Assembly (NCBI GenBank): GCA_050250665.1 | Contig: JBFWOF010000015.1 | Span: 1 to 64,000, forward strand | DNA length: 64,000 nucleotides | Source of the DNA: JADKFD01 sp050250665 | GTDB taxonomy: Bacteria > Pseudomonadota > Gammaproteobacteria > Xanthomonadales > SZUA-5 | Reading direction: 5' to 3' | Shown here: one piece after another, positions 53,944 to 61,754 of the stretch | How positions within the stretch are numbered: position 1 is the first letter of the stretch | How the letters are laid out: the number at the start of each line of letters is the position of its first letter | Made by a program: the position numbers and the translations under genes | Notes under the pieces: generated by a model | Databases searched by the model: none | What the model was told of the DNA's origin: nothing | The model's input: the letters and a program-made list of their open reading frames with translations, nothing else

Positions 53944-54798
53944 ATGAAACGCGGCGGCAGCATGCTGGTGACCAAGGCGAATGCCATCGTCGAGGCTTCC
54001 TATCGTTTGACGCTGCAGGAACAGCGCTTGGTGCTGTTTTGCGTGGCCCAGGTCGATTCCCGGCAGTCGCTGGAACAGCAGCGTACCTTCGTGGTTGAAG
54101 CAGCGCCCTTTCGCGAGACCTTCGGGTTGTCAGCGGAAAAAGTCTACGAGGAGCTGAAAGACGCTGCCGTGCGCCTGTTCGAGCGCAAGGTGACCCTGAG
54201 CGATGCACAGACCGGTCAGGAAACGCTGCTGCGCTGGGTCTCGATGATCCGATACCAGAATCGTCGCGGTCGCGTCGTGTTGAACTTCTCGCCGGAGATG
54301 TTGCCCTTCATCTCGGCGCTCAAGGACCGTTTCACCAGCTATCCGCTGGAATCGGTGGCACGGCTGTCTTCCACCTTCGCCATCCGCATGTTTGAAGTGC
54401 TGGCGCAGTACGCTGGCCTCGGCCGACGCCAGGTGACGGTCGAACAGCTGCGACGCTGGCTGGATTGTGTCGACAGCTACCCGCGCTTCTCGGAGTTCGA
54501 ACGCTGGGTGGTGGCGCCGGCCGTAGCCCAGCTCAATGAGCGCACCGAGCTGCGCATCCGCTACGACAAGGGCAAGATCGGCCGCAACGTCAGCCACTTC
54601 GAATTCGTCATCGGCCGGGCACCATCGGCGCCCAAACCCAAGGCGCCGACCCAGACGGCATCAGCGAGGGCCGTGGCGCCGCCACCGGCCAGGGCCGATG
54701 AGGAGCGCCAGGAGTGGGAGGCGCATATGCGCCGACTGGGCTACGACCCGGATGAACTGATGGCGCAGTCGCGCCGCGGACCCTCTGGCGATTCCTGA
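53944..54798 (+). CDS. Rep_3-family replication initiator (RepB-like)
   Basis: Iteron-binding initiator of 284 residues. Two winged-helix domains are visible: VTKANAIVEASYRLTLQEQRLVLFCVAQVDS (family opening), VYEELKDAAVRLFERKVTL, RWVSMIRYQNRRGRVVLNFSPEMLPFISALKDRFTSYPL, then STFAIRMFEVLAQYAGLGRRQVTVEQLRRWLDC. The C-terminal 60 residues are Pro/Ala-rich and end with an acidic and basic tail. The length fits plasmid initiators. It follows parAB and carries an iteron over its own Shine-Dalgarno. With the iteron array and A/T-rich tract it makes a complete-looking replicon. Confidence 0.93.
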   Translation: MKRGGSMLVTKANAIVEASYRLTLQEQRLVLFCVAQVDSRQSLEQQRTFVVEAAPFRETFGLSAEKVYEELKDAAVRLFERKVTLSDAQTGQETLLRWVSMIRYQNRRGRVVLNFSPEMLPFISALKDRFTSYPLESVARLSSTFAIRMFEVLAQYAGLGRRQVTVEQLRRWLDCVDSYPRFSEFERWVVAPAVAQLNERTELRIRYDKGKIGRNVSHFEFVIGRAPSAPKPKAPTQTASARAVAPPPARADEERQEWEAHMRRLGYDPDELMAQSRRGPSGDS

Positions 54799-54864
54799 AC
54801 CGAGCTGCGGCTCGACCACCAGGCTGCCGCACAGGGACTGCACCTGAAGCGCCGGTTCGCACCA

Positions 54865-54879
54865 CCACCTTTTTCTCGC
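54865..54879 (+). repeat. Single iteron copy downstream of rep
   Basis: CCACCTTTTTCTCGC, matching the iteron consensus of 51422-51523. It lies 67 bp after the rep stop. Confidence 0.75.
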
Positions 54880-55037
54880 TTCACGACCTCGCTTCATGGC
54901 ACCTCGCAGTCACTGTTGCCCACAAGCAGCAGTTTGCAGACGTAGGCCGTGGGTGCGCGCAGCAGCCGCGCTCCTCGGCGCATGCAGCCGGGGAGCCGCT
55001 GCGCGGCGCCCTCGGTCTGCATCCTGACCACAGATCA

Positions 55038-55082
55038 AGAGCGGCCGCGCAGGCGCGCGTCCCTCCTCAAGAGCCGCTCCGA
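55038..55082 (-). repeat. Dispersed GC-rich repeat (family D), copy 2
   Basis: Inverted copy of 16202-16246 (GAGCGGCCGCGCAGGCGCGC, then GTCCCTCCTCAAGAG and CCGCTC). Similarity continues weakly to about 54968. The 54799-55601 gap holds this repeat, two iterons and the palindrome at 55559; I see no convincing gene. Confidence 0.7.
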
Positions 55083-55396
55083 TCCAGCTGCAGCGTCCAC
55101 GGCCTACCTCAGGTTTCGGGTGATCCTTGGTCTGTGGCCGATGTAGCGCCGAAGCGGCTGATGGCAAGCCGAATCACGAAGCCTCCGTCCAGGATCGGCA
55201 TTCCATCCTTGGCTTGCGGGGCATCCATTGGCCCTCCGTCCTGAAGTCGCTGGTCAGCGCTGGATTTGCTTGCCAAAGATTGCGCTATCGCACTGATTTG
55301 ACGGGATTTGTGCGCTTGCAAAGATGCTCCGGTTGCGAACACGACCGGACGCCGGATCGGTGCTCCTGGACCAGCGAAGGTCGGCGATAGAAACCA

Positions 55397-55412
55397 CCAC
55401 CTTTTTCTCGCG
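55397..55412 (+). repeat. Single iteron copy upstream of the recombinase
   Basis: CCACCTTTTTCTCGCG, an exact consensus iteron 190 bp before the recombinase start. Confidence 0.75.
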
Positions 55413-55558
55413 TTAGCGCGGAGCTTCCCCCTGTCTCGATGCCAGCTGTTCGGCTGTCGAAGCTGATAGCTCTGGACCGGATCAGGTACGGCTCGCACCC
55501 AGCCCGGATTGTCGACTCAATGGAGTGACGAGCCCTCAGTGGCGCCCTCTGCAGGTCA

Positions 55559-55592
55559 TTAACTAGTGATAAGATTATTTATCATTAGTTAA
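55559..55592. promoter_or_regulatory. 34-bp A/T-rich palindrome in front of the tyrosine recombinase
   Basis: Left arm TTAACTAGTGATAA and right arm TTATCATTAGTTAA match at 13 of 14 positions around a 6-bp centre (GATTAT). It ends 9 bp before the recombinase ATG. The 14-6-14 layout resembles a tyrosine-recombinase core site (compare dif or lox). It may also overlap the promoter and serve as an operator. It does not match the canonical dif consensus. Confidence 0.75.
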
Positions 55593-55601
55593 GTTGCCGG
55601 C

Positions 55602-56576
55602 ATGACCAAGAAGACGCAACTCGCGCTGACGAGTCCCCAGGAACTGCTGGTGCCCGAGCAGGCGACAGACCTGGCTGGCCTGGCGGGCATGCGGATGCAG
55701 GGGGAGTGGCTGGCGCAGTTGTTGAGCCCGCATTCGCGTCGTGCCTATGCCGCTGACGTCCGCGATTTCCTGCACTTCCGCCAGATCAGCTCCGCGGCGC
55801 AACTACAGTCGGTGCAGATGGCTGAAGTGCTCGCCTGGCGTCATCATCTTCAACAGCAGGGCGCAGGGGCGGCGACGCAGCGCCGCAAGCTGTCGGCCCT
55901 GGCGTCGCTGTTTCGATACCTGTGTGAGCGCCAGTGGATAGACGCGAACCCGGTACAGGCCGTACGTCGGCCGGCGGTGGAGAGCTATGAGGGGCAAACT
56001 CCGGCCTTGTCCGAGGCCGAAGCCATGGCGCTGCTGGAGGCGCCTTCGAGCGGCACGCTCAAGGGCTTGCGCGACCGCGCCATTCTGGCGCTGCTGCTGT
56101 TTCAGGGACTGCGTCGCGGCGAACTGGTGGCACTCAACCGCGGCGACGTCCATCGCGACCGCGGTCGCTGGCGCCTGCGCGTGCGCGGGAAGGGCGGACG
56201 TATGCGTCAGCTGCCCCTGCATCCGCAGGCGCTGGAACGCATCCAGGCCTATCTGGCACGGCTGCCAGCCGACGGTCCTGCCAGTCCCTTGTTCCTGGCC
56301 TTGCGCAATGCCCGGGGCGACGGGCGTCTCAGTGCACAGTCGGTCTACAGCCAGGTGGTGCGGCGTTATGGCGTCGATCTGGGCTTGGTCGATCTGCCAT
56401 GGTTTGGTCCGCACGTGATGCGGGCGACAGCCGCGACCCAGGCGCTGGCGCAGGGCGCTGATCTGGCGACCGTGCAGCATTGGCTCGGTCACGCCAGTAT
56501 TCAGACCACGCGCGCCTATGATCGTCGTGACCGGGCACCGCAGGTGGCGGCGCTGGTACTGAACTACGCCGGTTGA
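55602..56576 (+). CDS. Tyrosine recombinase (XerC/XerD-like)
   Basis: Site-specific recombinase of 324 residues. The SAM-like N-terminal domain (about 35-125) reads SPHSRRAYAADVRDFLHF ... RRKLSALASLFRYLCER. The catalytic set is complete: R171 (GLRRGEL), K197 (GKGGRMRQLPL), H271-x-x-R274, H297 (WLGHASIQTT) and Y306 (RAYDRR). It is next to the plasmid-type rep and par genes and a 34-bp palindrome, so multimer resolution of the replicon or integration/excision is the likely job. No strong Shine-Dalgarno is visible. It converges with the leftward repeat-protein gene. Confidence 0.93.
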   Translation: MTKKTQLALTSPQELLVPEQATDLAGLAGMRMQGEWLAQLLSPHSRRAYAADVRDFLHFRQISSAAQLQSVQMAEVLAWRHHLQQQGAGAATQRRKLSALASLFRYLCERQWIDANPVQAVRRPAVESYEGQTPALSEAEAMALLEAPSSGTLKGLRDRAILALLLFQGLRRGELVALNRGDVHRDRGRWRLRVRGKGGRMRQLPLHPQALERIQAYLARLPADGPASPLFLALRNARGDGRLSAQSVYSQVVRRYGVDLGLVDLPWFGPHVMRATAATQALAQGADLATVQHWLGHASIQTTRAYDRRDRAPQVAALVLNYAG

Positions 56577-56582
56577 GCGCGA

Positions 56583-57383
56583 CTACGGTCGCTCAGCCGC
56601 GTAGCGTTTGACCTCGGCGCCAGTAACCGCGCCAATCTGTGCGGTGTCATGCACCCAGAGCTCCACTTCGTGTTCCGCCCTGATCTGCCCCAGAACCTGT
56701 ACGCCAGCGCCGATGGTGATGGTGGTCTTCTTGTCGTCGCCCCAGCACCAGCCGAAGCAACGCGACTTGCGCACCAGCAGATCGCCGCCAATCACGGTGC
56801 TGCCCTGCAGATCGACCTTGCCGGTGGTGGTCTTGAGGTCGCCGCGCACTTCGCTGTCAATCAGCGTGATGTCACCACTGCCGCTGTCGACATCACCCGC
56901 TACTCGGGTACCCTCGAGTTCGACACTGCCGCTGCCGGTATCGATCTTGCCGGCCACCTGCGATCCCCGGCCCAGCTCGACCGAGCCACTACCGGTATCG
57001 ATCTTGCCGTCGATCTGGACGCGCACGCCGCCGCGCACGCCGCCGCTGCCCGTGTCGATATCGGCAGTTCGGGCGCCGTCACCCAGACGCACGCCACCAC
57101 TGCCGGTGTCGATGCGACCGGCGCTGCTGTCGGCGCCCAGACGGACGCCGCCACTGCCGGTGTCGATGTTGCCCGCGCTGGCGCCCTCTGCCAGCTCAAC
57201 GCCACCGCTGCCGGTGTCGATGTTGCCGGCCACGACGCCGGTCGGGACCCGAACGGATCGACTGCCTACATCGGCGTTTTCACCTGGACCCAGCACCTTG
57301 TCGGCCGCGTGGCTTATCGGAGTCAGCAGCAAGGCCAGCAACAGCGCTGCAGTGCGGGGTAGGGCAGGGCGCGTCATCATCAT
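56583..57383 (-). CDS. Secreted IDTGSG-repeat (beta-solenoid-like) protein
   Basis: Exported protein of about 266 residues. Three consecutive ATGs (57383, 57380, 57377) follow TCTGGAG; the middle one has the best spacing. A signal peptide (MTRPALPRTAALLLALLLTP onward) leads into some eight repeats of about 19-21 residues with the core G-N-I-D-T-G-S-G-G-V-x-L (variants KIDTGSGSVEL, DVDSGSGDITL). The C-terminal part (VIGGDLLVRKSRCFGWCWGDDKKTTITIG) carries two cysteines. The pattern suggests a right-handed beta-solenoid of the polymer-forming or DUF4097-like kind. Function unknown. The coding DNA is repetitive in step with the protein. Confidence 0.82.
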   Translation of the reverse strand: MMMTRPALPRTAALLLALLLTPISHAADKVLGPGENADVGSRSVRVPTGVVAGNIDTGSGGVELAEGASAGNIDTGSGGVRLGADSSAGRIDTGSGGVRLGDGARTADIDTGSGGVRGGVRVQIDGKIDTGSGSVELGRGSQVAGKIDTGSGSVELEGTRVAGDVDSGSGDITLIDSEVRGDLKTTTGKVDLQGSTVIGGDLLVRKSRCFGWCWGDDKKTTITIGAGVQVLGQIRAEHEVELWVHDTAQIGAVTGAEVKRYAAERP

Positions 57384-57668
57384 CGACTCCAGAGTTTGTG
57401 GTTGAGTCGGTGAATCGCAAACTCCATGCCAACCGATATGGCACCAAGATTGAGCGAGAAACGGGCTGGTGACGCGCAAATCTGGCGAATACCGCAATGC
57501 ATTGGCCAGTTCCCCCAGTTTCTCAGCGCGGCAGCTTGCGCCGGGCGGACGCCACTGTCCGGTTTCGAGACCATCCTGCGACCAGTTTGTGGCAGCACAA
57601 CCGAGTACGCTTCTTCACGCGCCGACCGATAGCATCTGGCTTTGTACAAGCACGAAGGAGCCCTGAAG

Positions 57669-58337
57669 ATGTCCAGAATTCTGATCACCGGCAGCGCCCG
57701 CGGCATAGGCCTGGAACTGGTGCGCAATTATCTGGCAGCGGGTCAGGAGGTGATCGCGGTCTGCCGCGATCCCGGCCCGGCCCTGTCGCAACTGCCCTGC
57801 GAGCGCATTGACGGCGTGGAGCTGACCGAGGCTGCGGGGATCGATCGCGTGCGTGAGGCCGTGGGCGATCGTCCCCTGGATATTCTGATTCACTGTGCCG
57901 GCATCCTGCGCCGCGATGCGCTGGGCCAGTTGCGCCAGCAGATCGAGCAGTTGCGTGCCCAGTTTGAAGTGAACACCCTGGCGCCGCTGCTGCTGACCGA
58001 AGCGCTGTTGCCGGTGCTGCAGGCCGGCAGCAAGGTAGCCATGATCACCAGCCGCATGGGCTCCATTGCCGACAACAGTTCTGGCGGCTACTACGGCTAC
58101 CGTATGTCCAAGGCGGCCCTGAACAGTGCCGGCAAATCCCTGGCGATCAACTGTTGTGAGCGGGATATCGCCGTGGCGCTGCTGCACCCGGGATTTGTAC
58201 GCACGCAGATGACCGGCGGCGCCGGCGACATCGATCCGGCCGCGGCAGCCGCGCAGTTGATCGAGCGCATTAATGCATTGAGCATCGCGACCAGCGGCAG
58301 CTTCTGGCACGCCAACGGCAGCGAGCTGCCGTGGTAG
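57669..58337 (+). CDS. SDR-family oxidoreductase (C-factor-like)
   Basis: Short SDR of 222 residues. The Rossmann motif TGSARGIG is at about 7-14, HCAG replaces NNAG near 78, and the catalytic Ser in TSRMG and YGYRMSK near 138-144 are present. GGAG precedes the ATG at 57669. The compact size and the SRMGSIADNSSGGYYGYRMSKAALN block match the C-factor-like SDRs. The substrate is unknown. A weak GC-rich hairpin with a long loop follows the stop. Confidence 0.9.
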   Translation: MSRILITGSARGIGLELVRNYLAAGQEVIAVCRDPGPALSQLPCERIDGVELTEAAGIDRVREAVGDRPLDILIHCAGILRRDALGQLRQQIEQLRAQFEVNTLAPLLLTEALLPVLQAGSKVAMITSRMGSIADNSSGGYYGYRMSKAALNSAGKSLAINCCERDIAVALLHPGFVRTQMTGGAGDIDPAAAAAQLIERINALSIATSGSFWHANGSELPW

Positions 58338-58448
58338 GGGAGGGCGGGGCAAGCACCGTTTGGGTCCGCCCCGTCTTGCGGTGAACCTGGGACGCGTTGA
58401 CCGCAACGCGGTCTAATTGACGACAGTCGGCACGTCAGACCGTGCCCG

Positions 58449-58519
58449 TAGGTCCAGACTTGTCTGGACGCTTCTGGGCTTCTGGCGGGAGGAGCGTCCA
58501 GACAAGTCTGGACCTACAG
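58449..58519. repeat. Dispersed repeat (family E), facing pair
   Basis: GTAGGTCCAGACTTGTCTGG at 58449 faces its reverse complement CCAGACAAGTCTGGACCTAC, ending at 58518. About 20 bp of unique sequence lies between them. A single half copy lies at 26703-26728. Confidence 0.8.
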
Positions 58520-58622
58520 ATCCCTCAGGTCCTCGGAAAGTTCGGTTCAGCCTTTCCCGTGCCCCGTGCCCCGCACGTTCAGTGTGGACGCGAGGTTCGG
58601 CTAGCCATCAGGCTGGGCCAGC

Positions 58623-59765
58623 TCAAGAGCCCGGCAGCAGCGAGGGCTCGGGCACCGCTGTCTGCGGCAGCAGCCTCATGCTCCCGGCACGGTCGAAAAC
58701 CTGCCACAGCGTCGTCGGCAGGTCCCGGAAGCTGCGCCGGTAACGCTCGGACTCCGATCCTGCATCGCCGACCTGGCGGATGCGGATACCCAGCACCTGA
58801 TCCCGGTGTTCGCGAGCAATTTCCCCGTAGATTTCCGGATCGGATTCTCCCGAATCACCGATCAGCAGAAATCGTCGATCCGGGAAATCGCTGAGGAGTT
58901 GTCCGATGGCTCCGCGCTTGTGCGCGCTCGAATCGCCCTTGCGCGGGATGAGGCTGGTGAAGGAGGTCGATTCGCGCAAGTGCACGCTGCCACGGGGAAA
59001 GCCCTGATCGTCCAGAAACTGCGCCAGCGGCGAGTACAGCTGGATCGGGCTGGAGGACACATAATGGAAGCGGGCGTGGCTCTCCTGTGCGAGCTGCTGA
59101 TACTGCGCAGCCATGCCGGGCACTGCGGCGAATTCGTGGACGAAGGTGTTCAGCAACATCTGTCGGCGATCGCCCACCTCCGATACCTTGATGGTGTCGT
59201 CGATATCGGAGATGACCGAAAGCCCTTCCGGCGCCAGCCACAAGGCTCGGCCCTCGAACTGGCGCGCATCACCGGCGGGCATCACCACCGAGAACTCGAT
59301 CCAGTCACCATCCTCAAGGCCTGCAGGCGCGCTCAACAACAGACGACTGCTGCTGCGCCCGGCTCCGTTGCTGCGTGGCAGCTCCGGCTGGTCGCAGCGC
59401 TGCCCCGGCCCTGCGCAGCGGTAGGGCAAGCTCAGCGCAATCTGCTTGCGGCTTTCCGAATCCACCCGAAACAGCTGCGTGCGGGCGTAGAAGCGGTTGC
59501 GATCACCGATGGCCATCTGCTCCGGATCCAGATCCAGATGGTGGGCCAGCAGGGCGCTGAGTCCCGGCCGGCGCTCGAATTCGAACACCCAGCTCTCGAC
59601 CCGCATTTCGATCTGGTCCGCGCCCAGCTGCCGCGCCGTGCTGGGCAGGAACAGCACCTGATCGCTGCGGGATAGTGATCTGGCCCCCGTGGACTGGCAG
59701 CCGACCATCAACAGGGCCAGTCCCAGAATCTGGAACCAGGCAGGGCAGGGCAGTCGAAAACGCAT
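58623..59765 (-). CDS. App1-type phosphatidate phosphatase (DUF2183) lipoprotein
   Basis: Lipoprotein of 380 residues with a HAD-like phosphatase domain. ATG 59765 with AAGGAC upstream opens a lipobox signal (ILGLALLMVGCQST). The middle domain is beta-rich (about 30-190). The catalytic Asp motif VISDIDDTIKVSEVG is at about 200, followed by FHYVSSSPIQLYSPLAQFLDDQGFPRGSVHLR, an IPRKGDSSAHKRGAI block with the conserved Lys, and FLLIGDSGESDPEIYGEIA. These are the App1/DUF2183 hallmarks. The bacterial substrate is unproven; a membrane-lipid phosphate is plausible at the cell envelope. Confidence 0.88.
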   Translation of the reverse strand: MRFRLPCPAWFQILGLALLMVGCQSTGARSLSRSDQVLFLPSTARQLGADQIEMRVESWVFEFERRPGLSALLAHHLDLDPEQMAIGDRNRFYARTQLFRVDSESRKQIALSLPYRCAGPGQRCDQPELPRSNGAGRSSSRLLLSAPAGLEDGDWIEFSVVMPAGDARQFEGRALWLAPEGLSVISDIDDTIKVSEVGDRRQMLLNTFVHEFAAVPGMAAQYQQLAQESHARFHYVSSSPIQLYSPLAQFLDDQGFPRGSVHLRESTSFTSLIPRKGDSSAHKRGAIGQLLSDFPDRRFLLIGDSGESDPEIYGEIAREHRDQVLGIRIRQVGDAGSESERYRRSFRDLPTTLWQVFDRAGSMRLLPQTAVPEPSLLPGS

Positions 59766-59951
59766 GAGTTCAAGTCCTTCGCAACAAGCCAGTGGCAGCG
59801 ACACGGGTATCGCGTCTGCCGCTTGCAGCGACCGTGTGTCCGGGTACGTGCGCGTCTATTGTGAGGGATAGCGGCTGGCGCTTGCCGGAATGACGCGCAG
59901 GCGACAGCGTCTGGCGCCGGCCAGTGGCCAAGGGCCGGGCCACAGTCCAGA

Positions 59952-60542
59952 ATGCGCAGCCCCCGCCCCGGCAGAGCAGACGTGTCCGAGCAGCCCGATC
60001 ATCCCAGCGACGAAGCAGTCGTCGCCGACACCCGTCAATGGCTGGAACAGGCCGTCATCGGGCTCAATCTGTGTCCCTTCGCACGGGCACCCTATGTCAA
60101 GGGACGGGTGCGTTTTCGGGTCAGCACGGCCATCGATGAAGATCAGCTGGTGGCCGATCTGGCCGAGGAGCTCGGGCGGCTGGCGGCGGCCGATGCTGAG
60201 GAGATCGAAACCACGCTGCTGATCCACCCGCAGGTACTGGTCGATTTCCTCGATTTCAATGACTTTCTGGAGATCGCCGAGGCCACCGTGCAGGCGCTGG
60301 GGCTGGAGGGCGAACTGCAGGTGGCCAGCTTCCATCCCGACTACCAGTTTGCCGACGCCGAGGCCGAGGCCATCGAGAACTGCAGCAATCGCTCACCGTA
60401 CCCGACCCTGCATCTGCTGCGCGAAAGCAGCATCGATCGCGCCATCGAAGCGGTGGAAGACACCGACGAGATCTACCGGCGCAACATCGAAACGCTCAGG
60501 GCCCTGGGTTGGGAAGGCTGGGCCGCCAGATGCGGGCGCTGA
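59952..60542 (+). CDS. DUF1415 family protein
   Basis: Cytoplasmic protein of 196 residues from a conserved uncharacterised family. Diagnostic blocks: TRQWLEQAVIGLNLCPFARAPYVKGRVRF near the N-terminus, TLLIHPQVLVDFLDFNDFL, and LQVASFHPDYQFADAEAEAIENCSNRSPYPTLHLLRESSIDRAI. The conserved Cys in LCPFA and the His in FHPDYQF are present. ATG 59952 or GTG 59982 could start the protein; neither has a clear Shine-Dalgarno. It is divergent from the phosphatase gene. Confidence 0.88.
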   Translation: MRSPRPGRADVSEQPDHPSDEAVVADTRQWLEQAVIGLNLCPFARAPYVKGRVRFRVSTAIDEDQLVADLAEELGRLAAADAEEIETTLLIHPQVLVDFLDFNDFLEIAEATVQALGLEGELQVASFHPDYQFADAEAEAIENCSNRSPYPTLHLLRESSIDRAIEAVEDTDEIYRRNIETLRALGWEGWAARCGR

Positions 60543-60582
60543 AGGGCGGGGAACCACGGCGCGCGACTGGTCATGGGCTGCG

Positions 60583-60888
60583 GCGTCATTGCGAGCCACT
60601 TGTTCCGTCCCGACACGGCCTGCCGGCCGTGAATCACAAGCTCGCCGGTAGGCAAGCTCGCCTGTAGGAGCGACCTCGCGTCGCGACCGGCAAGTCGCAC
60701 GTCAGCAGCAGCGGTCGCGCCGCAAGGGCGCTCCTACAGGTGGACAAAGCTTGCGTTTCGCCCACGCGGACGCCGAATCAATAGCTTACGATATGGGCTC
60801 ATGGAAGGCGCAGTGAAGCAATGCCGTAGCACAGTCTCAGACGCAGTGGATGGCCGCGGGCGGATTTGCCGACTTCGCAATGACGCCA
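60583..60888. repeat. Composite dispersed repeat (family B copy 3, inverted) inside GGCGTCATTGCGA inverted ends
   Basis: 60583-60751 is the reverse complement of the block order at 41370-41540. The outer ends GGCGTCATTGCGA (60583) and TCGCAATGACGCC (to about 60887) are perfect 13-bp inverted repeats, shared with the element at 15991-16114. It occupies most of the 60543-60939 gap, and I see no gene. Confidence 0.78.
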
Positions 60889-60939
60889 CTCTGCTAGTTT
60901 CCGTCACTGCATACCTCTCCCTTTCCAAGCTCCCCAGCC

Positions 60940-61650
60940 ATGCGCCTCAACAAGCACATCAGTGAAACCGGTTTCTGTTCGCGCCGAGAAGCGGACGAGC
61001 TGATCGAGCAAGGGCGGGTCACGCTCAACGGCGAAGTCGCGCTGATCGGCATGGACGTGGCCGAAGGCGACGAGGTGCGCGTCGATGGCGCCGAACTGCG
61101 GGCGCGGCCGAAGAAGAAGGGCCGCAAGCATGTCTACATCGCCCTGAACAAGCCGGTCGGCATCACCTGCACCACCGAGGATTCGGTGTCGGGAAACATC
61201 GTCGAATTTGTCGGTCACGAACAACGGATCTTCCCGATCGGACGCCTGGACAAGGACTCCGAGGGCTTGATCCTGTTGACCAGCAACGGTGATATCGTCA
61301 ATGACATCCTGCGTGCCGAGAACAAGCACGAGAAGGAGTACCTCGTCGGCGTCAACAAGACCGTGACCCCGGAATTCCTGGCGACCATGTCCAGGGGCGT
61401 AGTCATCCACGGCAAGAAGACCCTGCCGTGCCGCACCTCGCGCATCGCCAAATTCGGTTTCCGCATCGTCCTGACCCAGGGCCTCAACCGCCAGATCCGT
61501 CTGATGTCGGCGGCGCTCGGCTATCGGGTGACGGAACTGCGCCGCGTGCGCATCGACAACATCAAGCTCGGTGCGCTCAAGCTCGGCCAGTGGCGGAATC
61601 TGACCGATGCGGAACTCAAGGGGCTGCTGCCAGGTCGTAGCGACTGGTAG
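60940..61650 (+). CDS. rluF: 23S rRNA pseudouridine synthase RluF
   Basis: RluB/E/F-group enzyme of 236 residues that isomerises uridine in 23S rRNA (position 2604 in E. coli). The N-terminal S4 domain reads MRLNKHISETGFCSRREADELIEQGRVTLNG. The catalytic block FPIGRLDKDSEGLILLTSNGD contains the essential Asp, and ILRAENKHEKEYLV and LTQGLNRQIRLMSAALGYRVTELRRVRI follow. The order and wording match E. coli RluF closely, except that the long basic C-terminal tail of the enteric protein is absent. It is a monocistronic rightward gene. Confidence 0.92.
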   Translation: MRLNKHISETGFCSRREADELIEQGRVTLNGEVALIGMDVAEGDEVRVDGAELRARPKKKGRKHVYIALNKPVGITCTTEDSVSGNIVEFVGHEQRIFPIGRLDKDSEGLILLTSNGDIVNDILRAENKHEKEYLVGVNKTVTPEFLATMSRGVVIHGKKTLPCRTSRIAKFGFRIVLTQGLNRQIRLMSAALGYRVTELRRVRIDNIKLGALKLGQWRNLTDAELKGLLPGRSDW

Positions 61651-61754
61651 TTGAGTCCGAGCATTGACTGCTCGAGCAAACAAACCCTAACTTGACGATT
61701 CAGATAGTCACATTTTCGGGTGCTCTGTGCCCCGGCCTACTCTCAGGAATTAAC

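Noticed and set aside
55109..55498. Leftward 129-residue frame between rep and the recombinase
   Set aside because: It runs across an iteron and has no recognisable motif, signal or ribosome-binding site; treated as non-coding.
56608..57405. Long rightward frames opposite the IDTGSG-repeat gene
   Set aside because: They are antisense translations of the repeats (TPPLPVS runs) without start signals; the leftward frame has the signal peptide and the structured repeat.
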